Shown: positions 43,774 to 55,665 of the stretch, piece by piece
Numbering within the stretch: the first letter of the stretch is position 1
How the letters are laid out: each line of letters opens with the position of its first letter
Assembly (NCBI GenBank): GCA_963831535.1
Contig: CAWHQP010000006.1
Coordinates: 256,058 to 320,057 of the forward strand
DNA length: 64,000 nucleotides
Reading direction: 5' to 3'
Source: Bog-756 sp963831535
Lineage (GTDB): Bacteria; Actinomycetota; Acidimicrobiia; Acidimicrobiales; RAAP-2
Notes under the pieces: generated by a model
Seen by the model: only the letters and a program-made list of their open reading frames with translations
The model's database searches: none
What the model was told of the DNA's origin: nothing
Made by a program: the position numbers and the translations under genes

Positions 43774-45030
43774 TCATGCGAAGAACGCTCCGGCGGCGGC
43801 CAGCGCATCGGCCAGCTCGTCCACGTCGGACTCGTCGTTGTACAGGGCGAACGAGGCCCGGGCGGTGGCGTTGACTCCGAGGCGCCGCATCAGGGGCTTG
43901 GCGCAGTGGTGGCCGGCGCGCACGCACACCCCGTACTGGTCGAGGATCTGGGAGATGTCGTGGGGGTGGAGGTCACCGAAGGCGAAGGACAGGACGCCGC
44001 CCCTCGCCGTCGGGTCTTGAGGCCCGAAGATGACCAGATCGTCGCCGAAGCGCTCGCGCAGCGTGGTCATGGCGTAGGTGGTCAACGAGATCTCGTGCTG
44101 ACGGACGGCGTCCATTCCCACCGCGGTCAGGTAGTCGACAGCGGCACCGAGACCTATGGCCTCGGTGATGGGTGGCGTTCCGGCCTCGAACCGCCACGGG
44201 ATGTCGTTCGGGGTGAAGCCCTCCTTGCGCACGTCGAGGATCATCTCGCCCCCACCGAGGAACGGTGGCAGCTCCGACAGCAGCTCGTCGCGTCCCCACA
44301 GCACACCGATCCCGGTGGGACCGAGCATCTTGTGGGCGCTGAAGGCCAGGAAGTCCACACCGAGCGCGGCCACGTCGGTCGGGAGGTGGGGAACCGACTG
44401 GGCTCCGTCGGCCACCACGACGGCACCGGCGGCGTGGGCCACGGCGGCGATCTCGGCGACGGGATTGAGGGTGCCCAGTACGTTCGACATGCACGTCACG
44501 CCGACCAGCTTGGCCCCGTCCACCAGGGTCTCGAGATGGTCGAGGACCAGTCCGCCGTCGTCGTCCACCGGGATCCACCGGATGGTCAGGCCGCGCTCGC
44601 TGGCCAGCATGTGCCACGGGACGATGTTGGCGTGGTGCTCCATCTCGGTGAGCACGATGATGTCGCCATCGTGCAGGTGCGTGCGGCCCCAGGTGTGGGC
44701 CACCAGGTTGAGGCCTTCGGTGGCGTTTTTGGTGAACACGACCTCGCGGGCCGCATCGGGTGCGCCAATGAAGTGGCCCACGCTCCGTCGTGCCGCCTCG
44801 AACCGCCGGGTGGCCTCTTCGGCGATGGCGTAGACGCCGCGGTGCACGTTGGCGTGGGTGGTCTCGTCGTACTCCCGCATGGCGTCGAGCACCTGCACCG
44901 GGCGCTGTGCGGAGGCCGCGGAGTCGAGATAGGTGATGGGATGGCCGTTCACCTCCCGGGCCAGGAGGGGGAAGTCCTTGCGGAGGGTGGCCACATCCAC
45001 CCCGTGGTGGGTCTCGTTCAGTGGCGCCAT
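43774..45030 (-). CDS. sufS: Cysteine desulfurase SufS
   Basis: A 418-residue PLP enzyme that takes sulfur from cysteine for cluster assembly. It has YLDSAASAQRPVQVLDAMRE at the N-terminus, the PLP Lys in FLAFSAHKMLGPTGIG, and the persulfide-forming Cys in CVRAGHHCAKPLMRRLG. TEMEHHANIVPWHMLA and RFEAGTPPITEAIGLGAA are further class V aminotransferase marks. The ATG at 45030 lies inside the end of sufC2 (13-base overlap), so the two are translated together. Confidence 0.96.
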   Translation of the reverse strand: MAPLNETHHGVDVATLRKDFPLLAREVNGHPITYLDSAASAQRPVQVLDAMREYDETTHANVHRGVYAIAEEATRRFEAARRSVGHFIGAPDAAREVVFTKNATEGLNLVAHTWGRTHLHDGDIIVLTEMEHHANIVPWHMLASERGLTIRWIPVDDDGGLVLDHLETLVDGAKLVGVTCMSNVLGTLNPVAEIAAVAHAAGAVVVADGAQSVPHLPTDVAALGVDFLAFSAHKMLGPTGIGVLWGRDELLSELPPFLGGGEMILDVRKEGFTPNDIPWRFEAGTPPITEAIGLGAAVDYLTAVGMDAVRQHEISLTTYAMTTLRERFGDDLVIFGPQDPTARGGVLSFAFGDLHPHDISQILDQYGVCVRAGHHCAKPLMRRLGVNATARASFALYNDESDVDELADALAAAGAFFA

Positions 45031-45800
45031 GCGTCGTACCCTTCGGTCTCTAGTGACCGGGCCAGTTCGGGCCCTCCCTCGGCCACCACGACTCCGTCGA
45101 CCAACAGGTGTACCCGATCGGCGGCCAGTTCGTCGAGCATGCGCTGATAGTGGGTGATGACCAGCACGCCCAGCTCCGGTCGGGCCGCCCGCACCGTGTG
45201 GACACCCCGGGCCACGGTGCGCAGCGCGTCGACGTCGAGGCCGGAATCGGTCTCGTCCAGGATGGCCAACTCCGGCTCCAGGATGGCCATCTGGAGGATC
45301 TCGTTGCGCTTCCTCTCGCCCCCGGAGAAGCCGTCGTTGAGGTGACGCTCCCCGAAGGCCGGGTCCATGCCCAGCTTGTCCATCCACTCCATCATCATGA
45401 GGCGGACTTCGAGGACCGAGAGGTCCATACCCCGGCGGGCCGAGAGGGCCTGGCGAAGAAACTGGATGACCGGCACGCCGCCGATGGCCTCGGGCTCCTG
45501 GAAGGCCAGGAAGATGCCGGCCTTGCCGCGGACATCCGTAGGCCAGCCGGTGATGTCCTCGCCCCTGAATCGGATGGACCCGGCTGTCACCTCGTAGGCG
45601 GGATTGCCCAACAGCACGTTGGCCAGGGTGGACTTGCCCGATCCGTTGGGACCCATGAGGGCGTGCACCTGGCCCGCCTCCACGGTCAGGTCCACGCCCT
45701 TCAGGATGGGGGCGCCTTCCACCGAGACATGGAGGTCCTCGATCCGGAGGAGCGGTGGGGAGGGCACCGGGTCCGGGGAGGCGGGGGCTTCGCTGGGCAC
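45018..45800 (-). CDS. sufC: Fe-S assembly ATPase SufC (copy 2)
   Basis: A 260-residue SufC with an about 20-residue Pro-rich N-terminal extra. The Walker A is MGPNGSGKSTLANVLLGNPA, the signature FSGGERKRNE, the Walker B LAILDETDSGLDVDAL, and the switch His is ITHY. Unlike copy 1 it keeps the full GGVPVIQFLRQALSARRGMD region between Walker A and signature. It leads the operon with sufS and sufU. SufC acts as a dimer, one on SufB and one on SufD, so two distinct genes may give specialised subunits or be redundant. Confidence 0.95.
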   Translation of the reverse strand: MPSEAPASPDPVPSPPLLRIEDLHVSVEGAPILKGVDLTVEAGQVHALMGPNGSGKSTLANVLLGNPAYEVTAGSIRFRGEDITGWPTDVRGKAGIFLAFQEPEAIGGVPVIQFLRQALSARRGMDLSVLEVRLMMMEWMDKLGMDPAFGERHLNDGFSGGERKRNEILQMAILEPELAILDETDSGLDVDALRTVARGVHTVRAARPELGVLVITHYQRMLDELAADRVHLLVDGVVVAEGGPELARSLETEGYDAWRH

Positions 45801-45827
45801 GTGTTCGATAGTAGCCGGATTCTGTAG

Positions 45828-45848
45828 TTTCCCCTACGGGAATAGGGG
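45828..45848 (-). promoter_or_regulatory. TAGGGGAAA motif and CCCCTA-N6-TAGGGG inverted repeat upstream of sufC2
   Basis: The minus strand reads TAGGGGAAA at 45836-45828, and the motif is half of an inverted repeat CCCCTA-N6-TAGGGG at 45831-45848. It stands 28 bases before the sufC2 start. A TACTAT -10-like hexamer follows downstream on the same strand. See the identical nonamer at 36078-36086. Confidence 0.5.
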
Positions 45849-45917
45849 GAATCCGACCGACACCGCGAACCGCGCCGGATTGGGCATGTCACCCAGGTCG
45901 ACCGGTACGGTAAGCCC

Positions 45918-48125
45918 ATGGCCGACCCGTGGAACTTTGCCGGCCCAGTCACCCAGCTGGACTCCACCTCGGGCGTGGTGACGCTGGTTGACGAGTCGAC
46001 CTTCGCCATCAGCGGCGGGTCCGGCGACATGTCGCCGGGGGCCGCTCAGGGCCTGTTCGTCCGGGACACCAGGATCCTGTCCCGCTTCGAGGTCCTGGTG
46101 GACGGGGTTCGGACCGAGCCACTGGCCGCGGTGACCAACGACCCGTTCTCGGCCACCTTCGTGTCCCGGTGCCTGCCTCCCCCGGGCCGGGCCGACTCCA
46201 CGCTGATGGTGTTCCGTTCGAGGTACGTGGGGCAGGGCATGCGGGAGGACCTGACCATCCGCAACTTCGCCGACGAGGCCGCCCTGTGCACGGTCGAGGT
46301 GCTGATCGGCTCGGACTTTGCCGACCTCTTCGCGGTCAAGGAAGGTCGGGTGGGAGCCGAGCCGGGGGTCGCCGAGGCGACCGCCTCCGTACGCCAGCCC
46401 GAGGCGACCAGCACCGGCCCCGACGGTGAACCGGTTCCGCAACGACCGTCCACCGTGGTGTCGTCGTACCGTCGGGCCGGCGTCGAGCGCGGCGTCGAAC
46501 TCCGGTTCGAGGAGCCGACCCTGCTGACGACGGACCTGGCCACCTTCGAGGTCGTCGTCCCGGCCCGGGGCGAGTGGGCCACCTGTATCGAGGTGGGACC
46601 GGCCTTCGACGGGACGGCCGTCGACCCGAGGTACCGGTGCGGACAGCCGGTCGACCGGGCCACCCCCACCGAGCGACTGGCCGAGTGGCGCCGGCAGGTG
46701 CCCCAGGTGGAGACCAGCCACCCGGGCCTGAAGGAGGTCATCGCCCGCAGCGCCGAGGACCTCGGAGCCCTCCGCATCTTCGACCCCGACTATCCCGAAC
46801 GGGTGGTGGTGGCGGCCGGCGCGCCGTGGTTCATGACGGTGTTCGGCCGCGACTCCCTGCTCACGGCTTGGATGGCCCTGCTCGTCGATCCGGACCTGGC
46901 CCGCGGCGTGCTGCAGACACTGGCCCGCTTCCAGGGGACCGATGTCGACCCGCGTCACGACGAGCAGCCCGGCCGCATCCTCCACGAGATGCGCTTCGGT
47001 GACGCCGCCTCCCTCTCCCTCGGAGGCGGGAGCATCTACTACGGGACGGCCGACGCCACGCCCCTGTTCGTCATGCTGTTGGGGGAGATGCGCCGGTGGG
47101 GGGTGGCCCGGGAGATGGTCGACGAGCTCCTCCCCAATGCGGCCCGGGCCATCGAGTGGATCGAGCAGTTCGGCGACGCCGACGGAGACGGCTACGTGGA
47201 GTACACCCGCAACAGCGACCGGGGCCTGGCCAACCAGGGGTGGAAGGACAGCTGGGACGGGATCCGCTACGCGGACGGTCGGGTGGCCGAGGCACCCATC
47301 GCCCTCTGTGAGGTGCAGGCCTACACCTACGGGGCCTACCTGGCCACGGCCCATTTCGCCTTCGAGGTGGGCGATTCGGTCACCTACGACCGCTTCCGGG
47401 CCAAGGCCACCCAGCTGAAGGCGGCGTTCAACCGCGACTTCTGGCTGGAGGAGAAGGGATGGTTCGCCGTCGGGCTCGACGCCGACAAACGACCCATCGA
47501 CTCGCTGACCTCGAACATCGGCCACTGCCTGTGGACCGGGATCGTCGACGAGGACAAGGCCCACCGGGTGGCCGAGAAGCTGGTCTCGCCGGCGATGTTC
47601 TCGGGTTGGGGGATCCGCACCCTGTCGCGGGACAGCGGCGGCTACAACCCCATCAGCTATCACTGCGGATCGGTGTGGCCCCACGACACGGCCATCGTCG
47701 CCTCGGGCCTGGCCCGCTACGGCTACGACGGTGCCGCGCAGAAGCTCATCTTCGGGCTGCTGGACGCGGCCCAGGCCCAGGGGGGGCGGCTGCCCGAGCT
47801 GTTCTCGGGTCTGGACCGGGGCGAACTCACGGTTCCGGTGGGCTATCCCACGTCCTGCTCCCCGCAGGCGTGGGCGGCGGCATCGCCTCTGTTGTGTCTG
47901 CGTACGCTGCTCCGTCTCGACCCGTGGATCCCCTACGGCAAGACCTGGCTCTCACCCAATCTTCCGGAGGGGATCAACTACCTGAAGGTGGCCGGTATCC
48001 CGCTGGCCGGATCGCGGGTGACCGTCGAAGTGGGTTCCGAGGTGCCCGGCGGGGTGGCCGTCAGCGGCCTGCCGAAGGAGATCGAACTGATCAGGGAGCC
48101 CCGACGGCCCTCCACCGCCGTGTGA
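45918..48125 (+). CDS. Glycogen debranching (amylo-alpha-1,6-glucosidase-like) enzyme
   Basis: A 735-residue protein of the GDE_N/GH63-like type. The N-terminal beta-sandwich (residues 1-250) begins with LVDESTFAISGGSGDMSPG and AAQGLFVRDTRILSRFEVLV. A linker leads to the (alpha/alpha)6 barrel with WFMTVFGRDSLLTAWMALL, and acidic catalytic residues lie in EYTRNSDRGLANQGWKDSWD and CGSVWPHDTAIVASGL. The family cuts alpha-1,6 branches or related glucosides. The substrate cannot be fixed. It stands alone, divergent from sufC2. Confidence 0.88.
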   Translation: MADPWNFAGPVTQLDSTSGVVTLVDESTFAISGGSGDMSPGAAQGLFVRDTRILSRFEVLVDGVRTEPLAAVTNDPFSATFVSRCLPPPGRADSTLMVFRSRYVGQGMREDLTIRNFADEAALCTVEVLIGSDFADLFAVKEGRVGAEPGVAEATASVRQPEATSTGPDGEPVPQRPSTVVSSYRRAGVERGVELRFEEPTLLTTDLATFEVVVPARGEWATCIEVGPAFDGTAVDPRYRCGQPVDRATPTERLAEWRRQVPQVETSHPGLKEVIARSAEDLGALRIFDPDYPERVVVAAGAPWFMTVFGRDSLLTAWMALLVDPDLARGVLQTLARFQGTDVDPRHDEQPGRILHEMRFGDAASLSLGGGSIYYGTADATPLFVMLLGEMRRWGVAREMVDELLPNAARAIEWIEQFGDADGDGYVEYTRNSDRGLANQGWKDSWDGIRYADGRVAEAPIALCEVQAYTYGAYLATAHFAFEVGDSVTYDRFRAKATQLKAAFNRDFWLEEKGWFAVGLDADKRPIDSLTSNIGHCLWTGIVDEDKAHRVAEKLVSPAMFSGWGIRTLSRDSGGYNPISYHCGSVWPHDTAIVASGLARYGYDGAAQKLIFGLLDAAQAQGGRLPELFSGLDRGELTVPVGYPTSCSPQAWAAASPLLCLRTLLRLDPWIPYGKTWLSPNLPEGINYLKVAGIPLAGSRVTVEVGSEVPGGVAVSGLPKEIELIREPRRPSTAV

Positions 48126-48143
48126 CGCACACGCTCGGGAGGC

Positions 48144-48761
48144 TCACCAACCCCGTTCGATCCACTCGCCGAGGTGGGGCGTCTCGGTGCCGATGGTGGT
48201 GCCCGCCCCGTGACCGGGGAGGACCATGGTGTCCGGACCAAACGGGGCGAACAACCGCTCCTCGATGGAGTGGATGATGGTGGCGAAGTCGGCGTTCTCG
48301 AACGAGGTGTTCCCCGGACCGCCGGGGAACAGGGTGTCGCCGGTGAACAGCAGCGGCGTGCCCTCCACGGTGAAGCACATGGAGCCCGGCGTGTGGCCGG
48401 GGGTGGCGATGGTGCCCATCCTCAGCCGGCCGACCTCCAGCACCGAGTTGTCCTCCAGGATCTGATCGTAGGAGGGGAGCATGGCGGCGTCGGCGCCGGT
48501 CACGGCGACATCGATCCCGGCGTCACGCACCGCCTCGACGGCCTGGATGTGGTCCCAGTGCCCGTGGGTCTCGACCACCTGGCGCACGTCGAGGGCCCGG
48601 CACAGCTCGAGGAGTTTGTCGTGCTCGTTGGCGGCGTCGATGAGCAGGGACTCGCCGGTGGACCGGCACCGCACGATGTAGACGTTGTTGTCGACCGGGC
48701 CCACCACGAGGCGGTGGACCTCGACGGCGGTGTCCCGGTAGTCGATGATGGTCTCGGGCAC
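48144..48761 (-). CDS. Metallo-beta-lactamase-fold hydrolase (glyoxalase II-like)
   Basis: A 205-residue MBL-fold protein. The metal motif is ETHGHWDHIQAVEAV, further ligands are in TPGHTPGSMCF and FTGDTLFPGG, and the last His in VLPGHGAGTTI. This is the short glyoxalase II/persulfide dioxygenase-like type. I start at GTG 48761 because GGAGGAGG lies about nine bases upstream; an in-frame extension to 48893 codes for unlikely sequence. Substrate could be a glutathione- or mycothiol-like thioester or another ester. Confidence 0.85.
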   Translation of the reverse strand: MPETIIDYRDTAVEVHRLVVGPVDNNVYIVRCRSTGESLLIDAANEHDKLLELCRALDVRQVVETHGHWDHIQAVEAVRDAGIDVAVTGADAAMLPSYDQILEDNSVLEVGRLRMGTIATPGHTPGSMCFTVEGTPLLFTGDTLFPGGPGNTSFENADFATIIHSIEERLFAPFGPDTMVLPGHGAGTTIGTETPHLGEWIERGW

Positions 48762-48869
48762 GGTGTCTGGACCTCCTCCGGATCCGGGCCTCCGCAGGTG
48801 GAGAACCGGGTGATTCCTCAGGTCAGCGTACCGGCCGGCCTCCACCTGTTGGTCACCTGCGTGCTGGTT

Positions 48870-48892
48870 CTGGTAGACAGACCTGGTAGACA
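48870..48892 (+). repeat. Direct repeat CTGGTAGACA upstream of acyl-CoA dehydrogenase
   Basis: Two copies of CTGGTAGACA begin at 48870 and 48883 (13-base period), 55 to 77 bases before the ATG at 48947. They may be a regulator site or promoter element. The function is unknown. Confidence 0.35.
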
Positions 48893-48946
48893 ATCGGGCA
48901 GATCCGCCCTTTTTGTCGGGGCCGGCCCAGGGGAAAAGAGAACACG

Positions 48947-50062
48947 ATGAACTTCGCCTTCAGCGAGGAGCAGGACGAGCTGCGCAAGGCGGTCAAGCGC
49001 TTCCTCGACGACAAGTCTCCCGAGACGGAAGTGCGCCGGCTGATGGAGACGACCGAGGGGTACGACCCGGCCGTCTGGACTCAGATGGCCGAGCAGCTGG
49101 GTCTCCAGTCCCTCACCATCCCCGAGGAGTACGGCGGCTCCGGATTCACCTACGTGGAGCTCATCGTGGTCCTAGAGGAGATGGGGGCGGCCCTTCTGTG
49201 CGCACCGTTCTTCTCCACCGTGGCCCTGGCTGCCAATGCCATCCTGACCTCGGGGGACACCAAGGCCATGGAGTACCTGTTGCCGGGCATCGCCTCGGGG
49301 GAGACCATCAGCACGCTGGCCTTCACCGAGGACTCGGGCCGCTGGGACGCCGACGGCATCACCCTCGCCGCCACACCCTCGGGGGAGGGCTGGAACCTCA
49401 ACGGGCACAAGTCCTTCGTCATCGACGGGCACGTGGCCGACCTCATCGTGGTGGTAGGCCGGACACCGGCCGGGCTGTCCCTGTTCGGGGTGAAGGGCGA
49501 CGCCGACGGCCTCACCCGCACACCGCTGGCGACCATGGACCAGACCCGTAAGCAGGCCCGCCTGGAGTTCGCCGACACCCCGGCCTGGCTGATCGGCACC
49601 GACGGCGGAGCGGCGCCCGGACTGTCCAAGACGCTGGACCTGGCGGCCGTGGCCCTGGCCGCCGAACAGGTCGGCGGGGCCCAGCGCTGCCTCGACAGTT
49701 CGGTCGAGTACGCCAAGACCCGCATCCAGTTCGGCCGGCCCATCGGCAGCTTCCAGGCCATCAAGCACAAGTGCGCCGACATGCTCTTGGAGGTGGAGTC
49801 GGCCAAGTCCGCCGCCTACTACGCCGGCTGGGCGGCGGCCGAGGACTCCGACGAGCTGCCCGTGGTGGCCTCCCTGGCCAAGTCGTACTGCTCCGAGGCG
49901 TACTTCCACGCCGCCGCCGAGACCATCCAGATCCACGGCGGCATCGGGTTCACCTGGGAGCACCCCGCCCACCTGTACTTCAAGCGGGCCAAGTCCTCCG
50001 AGCTCATGCTGGGTGACCCGTCGTACCACCGCGAGCTGCTGGCCCAGCGCATCGGTATCTGA
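48947..50062 (+). CDS. Acyl-CoA dehydrogenase
   Basis: A 371-residue flavoenzyme of the FadE type. It has MNFAFSEEQDELRKAVKRFL, the PEEYGGSGF loop, TLAFTEDSGRW in the FAD region, VEYAKTRIQFGRPIGSFQAI and IHGGIGFTWEHPAHLYFKRA. In the place of the usual catalytic Glu region there is KRAKSSELMLGDP, resembling steroid side-chain dehydrogenases (ChsE type), where two different subunits form the enzyme. No partner is adjacent. The ATG follows a GGGGAAAAGAG stretch. Confidence 0.9.
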   Translation: MNFAFSEEQDELRKAVKRFLDDKSPETEVRRLMETTEGYDPAVWTQMAEQLGLQSLTIPEEYGGSGFTYVELIVVLEEMGAALLCAPFFSTVALAANAILTSGDTKAMEYLLPGIASGETISTLAFTEDSGRWDADGITLAATPSGEGWNLNGHKSFVIDGHVADLIVVVGRTPAGLSLFGVKGDADGLTRTPLATMDQTRKQARLEFADTPAWLIGTDGGAAPGLSKTLDLAAVALAAEQVGGAQRCLDSSVEYAKTRIQFGRPIGSFQAIKHKCADMLLEVESAKSAAYYAGWAAAEDSDELPVVASLAKSYCSEAYFHAAAETIQIHGGIGFTWEHPAHLYFKRAKSSELMLGDPSYHRELLAQRIGI

Positions 50063-50164
50063 GCAGCCGACCGATGCCCGACGAGTATGCCGGTAGCGGC
50101 GCGTCCCCAGGTCGACGCCCGATCGTGATCCGACAACCGGCGGATCTGGCGTAGCGTTCCCTCG

Positions 50165-50854
50165 ATGAACACCGGGAGAAACCTGATCAGCTGGCTCCTC
50201 TTGGGCCTTCTCACCGTGCTGGCCCTGGGCGCGGCCGCCCTGGGCATCGTCCAGGCGCCGAAGAATGCCCCGCTCATCAGCTGTGCATCGCCGCAGCAAC
50301 CCATTCAACACTGTACGGGGGCTGTCCCGAACACCCTCGCCGCGGCCAACTACTCGCAGGTCCTCTCCGAGGACACGCCGCAGGGCAAACAGACCGACTA
50401 CCTGGTGTACCAGGCCCCCGACCGGCTGGGTGGCTACATCCAGAGCGGGTCCAAGCGCACCTACGTGTACGTCATCGGGAAGTTCGAATACCAGAGTCTG
50501 ACCGTGGCCAACAACGCCTCCACCAACCATCTGGTCCTGTACCGGCAGCCCAGCCAGGGGGCTCAGGCCCTCGATCCGGCCCACGGTTACCTGCCCTACG
50601 CCAAGAGCGCCAAGGATGTCCAGCAGTCGGGGGACACCTACTCGTTCACGCTGTCGGAAACCACCTCCCAGGGCAAGGAGACCGGGACGTTCGCGTACAC
50701 CGTCTCGGGCTCGTACGTGTCGGAGTTCACGCTCAATGTGGCCGGGTCCTCGGTGCAGCTGATCATCTCCCAGGTGGGTTCGTCGCCACCCGTCTCGATC
50801 CCGGCCGGAGCCAAGATCGTCGGGGTGACGGGCGGTTCCACCACTGGGGGCTGA
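50165..50854 (+). CDS. Exported or membrane-anchored protein of unknown function
   Basis: I recognise no family. The 229-residue protein has one N-terminal hydrophobic segment (about residues 8-30, ISWLLLGLLTVLALGAAALG) that may be a signal or anchor. Two Cys follow in ISCASPQQP and QHCTGAV, and the rest is a beta-rich region (KRTYVYVIGKFEYQSLTVAN, DTYSFTLSETTSQGKETGTF). It ends in a Gly/Thr-rich tail. Secretion is likely; function is not known. Confidence 0.6.
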   Translation: MNTGRNLISWLLLGLLTVLALGAAALGIVQAPKNAPLISCASPQQPIQHCTGAVPNTLAAANYSQVLSEDTPQGKQTDYLVYQAPDRLGGYIQSGSKRTYVYVIGKFEYQSLTVANNASTNHLVLYRQPSQGAQALDPAHGYLPYAKSAKDVQQSGDTYSFTLSETTSQGKETGTFAYTVSGSYVSEFTLNVAGSSVQLIISQVGSSPPVSIPAGAKIVGVTGGSTTGG

Positions 50855-50917
50855 TCCGGCCCGGGGCTACCGGATCCGGGGAGACCCAGCCCGGGCCCCC
50901 TGACCGCGCACGATCGG

Positions 50918-51591
50918 TCAACCGGTTGATGCGGCTACGGCCTCGACGATGGCGGCGCGCAGCTGTCGGGCGTGAGTCCCGGGTCGTCGGCCTCACACAG
51001 CCACCGGACCACGACGAAGTGCCGGGCACCAGCGGCGGCCATGGCCCCCACCGTGGCGGGGTGACCCCCCCGGTGATCCACACCGGCCACGGCGACAGGG
51101 CCACCGCCTCGCTGATGTAGCCCAGACCGGTACCGGGCCGTCCGGGCTTGGTCGGGGTGGGGCTCACCGGGCCGGCCGAGAGGTACTGGACGGGAGCGGG
51201 TTGGCTTCCCGTGGCCCTGACTCCCACCGCCGCCTGGACCTCGTGGACGGCGTGGGTCGACAGCCCGATGACGGCGTCATCGCCGACCACCCGGCGGGCG
51301 GCGGACGGCGAGGCGTCGACCTTGGCCGACATGCACCCCGTCGGCCCCGACGGCTGCAGCCAGATCGGGTCGGTCATTGAGGATGAAGGGCACACCGTTG
51401 TCGGCACAGACCTTCTGGACGAGGGCCGCCCGCTCGGCCAGCCGGTGGTCGTCCAGATGCTTCTCCCTCAGCTGGACGACGTCCACACCCCCGTCGATGC
51501 ACGTTGCGACGAACTGTTCGAGGTCGGGACGGTCGGGCGTGCACAGGTACAGCCTCCGATCGGCCAGACCCCACCGGTCGGGGTTCATCAC
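50918..51591 (-). CDS. thiE: Thiamine-phosphate synthase ThiE, three one-base indels
   Basis: A TIM-barrel ThiE of about 224 residues after correction. Frame one holds DRRLYLCTPDRPDLEQFV, VDVVQLREKHLDD and NDRPDLAAAVGADGVHVGQ, the pyrophosphate and thiazole-site motifs. After an extra A (about 51322) the next frame gives RRVVGDDAVIGLSTHAVHEV and YLSAGPVSPTPTKPG. After a missing base at about 51058 comes VGAMAAAGARHFVVVRWLC, and after one at about 50969 RQLRAAIVEAVAA. It joins HMP-PP and thiazole phosphate to make thiamine phosphate, a need of AceE nearby. Confidence 0.8.
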
Positions 51592-51598
51592 GGGCCGG

Positions 51599-52197
51599 TC
51601 AGGCCGACGTTGCTGCCTGGGCCTTGGCCTTGGCCTTCATCTTCTGCTTGTACTGGCGCACCTTGGCCAGGGCCTCGGGCGAATCGATGTCGGCCACCGA
51701 GCGGAACGAGCCGGCGTCCCCGTAGGGGGAGGCGGCCTTCTCCCATCCTGGGGGTCGTATCCCGAGCTGCTTGCCCAGCAGGGCGATGAAGATACGGGCC
51801 TTCTGCTCGCCGAATCCGGGCAGGGCCTTCACGTTGGCCAGCAGGGTCTTGCCGTCCTCGGCGGACGTCCAGATGGCGGCGGGATCACCTCCGTAGGTGT
51901 CCACGATGACCGCGCACACCTCCTGCACCCGCCCGGCCATGGACTTCGGGAACCGGTGGAGGGCGGGCTTCTCGCTGAACACGGCGGCCAGGGCTTCGGG
52001 GTCCATGGCGGCCAGGTCTGCGACGTCGAGGCGGCCGCCGAGCCGCTCCGTAGATCGAACGGGGACCGGAACGCCCGCTCGAGCGGGACCTGCTGGTCGA
52101 GGACCATGGCGATGAGCAGCGCCAGGGGATCGTCGGAGAGCAGCTGGTCTACGGCGTCATCGCCGGTCACGTGGATCACGTGGATCAGGCTACCCAC
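51599..52197 (-). CDS. HhH-GPD-type base-excision DNA repair protein, one-base frameshift
   Basis: A 199-residue protein after adding one G at about 52048. Frame one holds VDQLLSDDPLALLIAMVLDQ and VPLERAFRSPFDLR; frame two continues ERLGGRLDVADLAAMDPEAL. The second frame holds the helix-hairpin-helix LANVKALPGFGEQKARIFIA. It lacks the Fe-S Cys cluster. The family is a small, uncharacterised HhH-GPD group of actinobacteria; its lesion specificity is unknown. It ends with a Lys/Ala-rich tail (KQKMKAKAKAQAATSA). Confidence 0.75.
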
Positions 52198-52236
52198 GTT
52201 CGCGACGATCGGACAGCAATTGGCCCGTCCCGGGAC

Positions 52237-54971
<2,735 letters not shown>

Positions 54972-55132
54972 GGGGCCATGCTCCCACCGCCCGATGGTGC
55001 AAGGGAATTCATCGGAACGCGTTCTAGCGACCGAGACCTCCGGGGCCAGCGCCCGGGACGGGCTGGTCCGGGTGACGGTACCGCGCCTCGACCGTGCACT
55101 CACGGGGCCGGTGGAGCGGGCATGCTGTCCCG

Positions 55133-55585
55133 ATGCACCCAGCCGCCCATGGACCCGACCCGGCGCTCACCGTCGTTTTCACCGACGGTTCCTGTCGAGG
55201 GAATCCCGGCCCCGGTGGATGGGCCTGGGCGGTGGACGGAGGCCGGTCAGACAGCGGCGGGGAGCCCCACACCACCAACCAGCGGATGGAGGTCACCGCC
55301 GTGGTCCGTGCGCTGCAGGCCCTTCCCGGCCCGCTCCACGTGGTGAGCGACTCCACCTACGTGGTGAACTGCTTCAAGGACCGCTGGTGGGAGGGATGGC
55401 AACGCCGCAGTTGGCGCAACACCCAGGGCAAGCCGGTGGCCAATCAAGACCTCTGGAGGGAGCTGATCCCCTTGGTCGTTGAGTCGGGCCGCCCGGTCTC
55501 CTTCGAGTGGGTCAAGGGCCACTCCGGGCACCGAATGAACGATCTGGTCGACCTGTTGGCCACGCAGGCGGCCGACCTCCAGTAG
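55133..55585 (+). CDS. rnhA: Ribonuclease HI
   Basis: A 150-residue RNase HI that cuts RNA in RNA-DNA hybrids. The catalytic acids are in VFTDGSCRGNPGPGGWA (Asp), NQRMEVTAVV (Glu), VVSDSTYVVN (Asp) and MNDLVDLLA (Asp), with the handle region DRWWEGWQRRSWRNTQGKPV. The ATG at 55133 is chosen because upstream codons are poor in family similarity; a GTG at 55094 is an alternative. It is divergent from aceE. Confidence 0.94.
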   Translation: MHPAAHGPDPALTVVFTDGSCRGNPGPGGWAWAVDGGRSDSGGEPHTTNQRMEVTAVVRALQALPGPLHVVSDSTYVVNCFKDRWWEGWQRRSWRNTQGKPVANQDLWRELIPLVVESGRPVSFEWVKGHSGHRMNDLVDLLATQAADLQ

Positions 55586-55665
55586 GCCGCTCAGGGCGAC
55601 GAAGGTTTCCCGGTCCGGTGCCGGACCCGTTTGGGTTCCACGCCCCGCTCCCGTAACCTGCTGGC

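Noticed and set aside
45834..47684. 616-codon open frame on the minus strand
   Set aside because: It is antisense to the glycogen debranching gene. The composition (Gly/His/Arg-rich) is that of a shadow frame.
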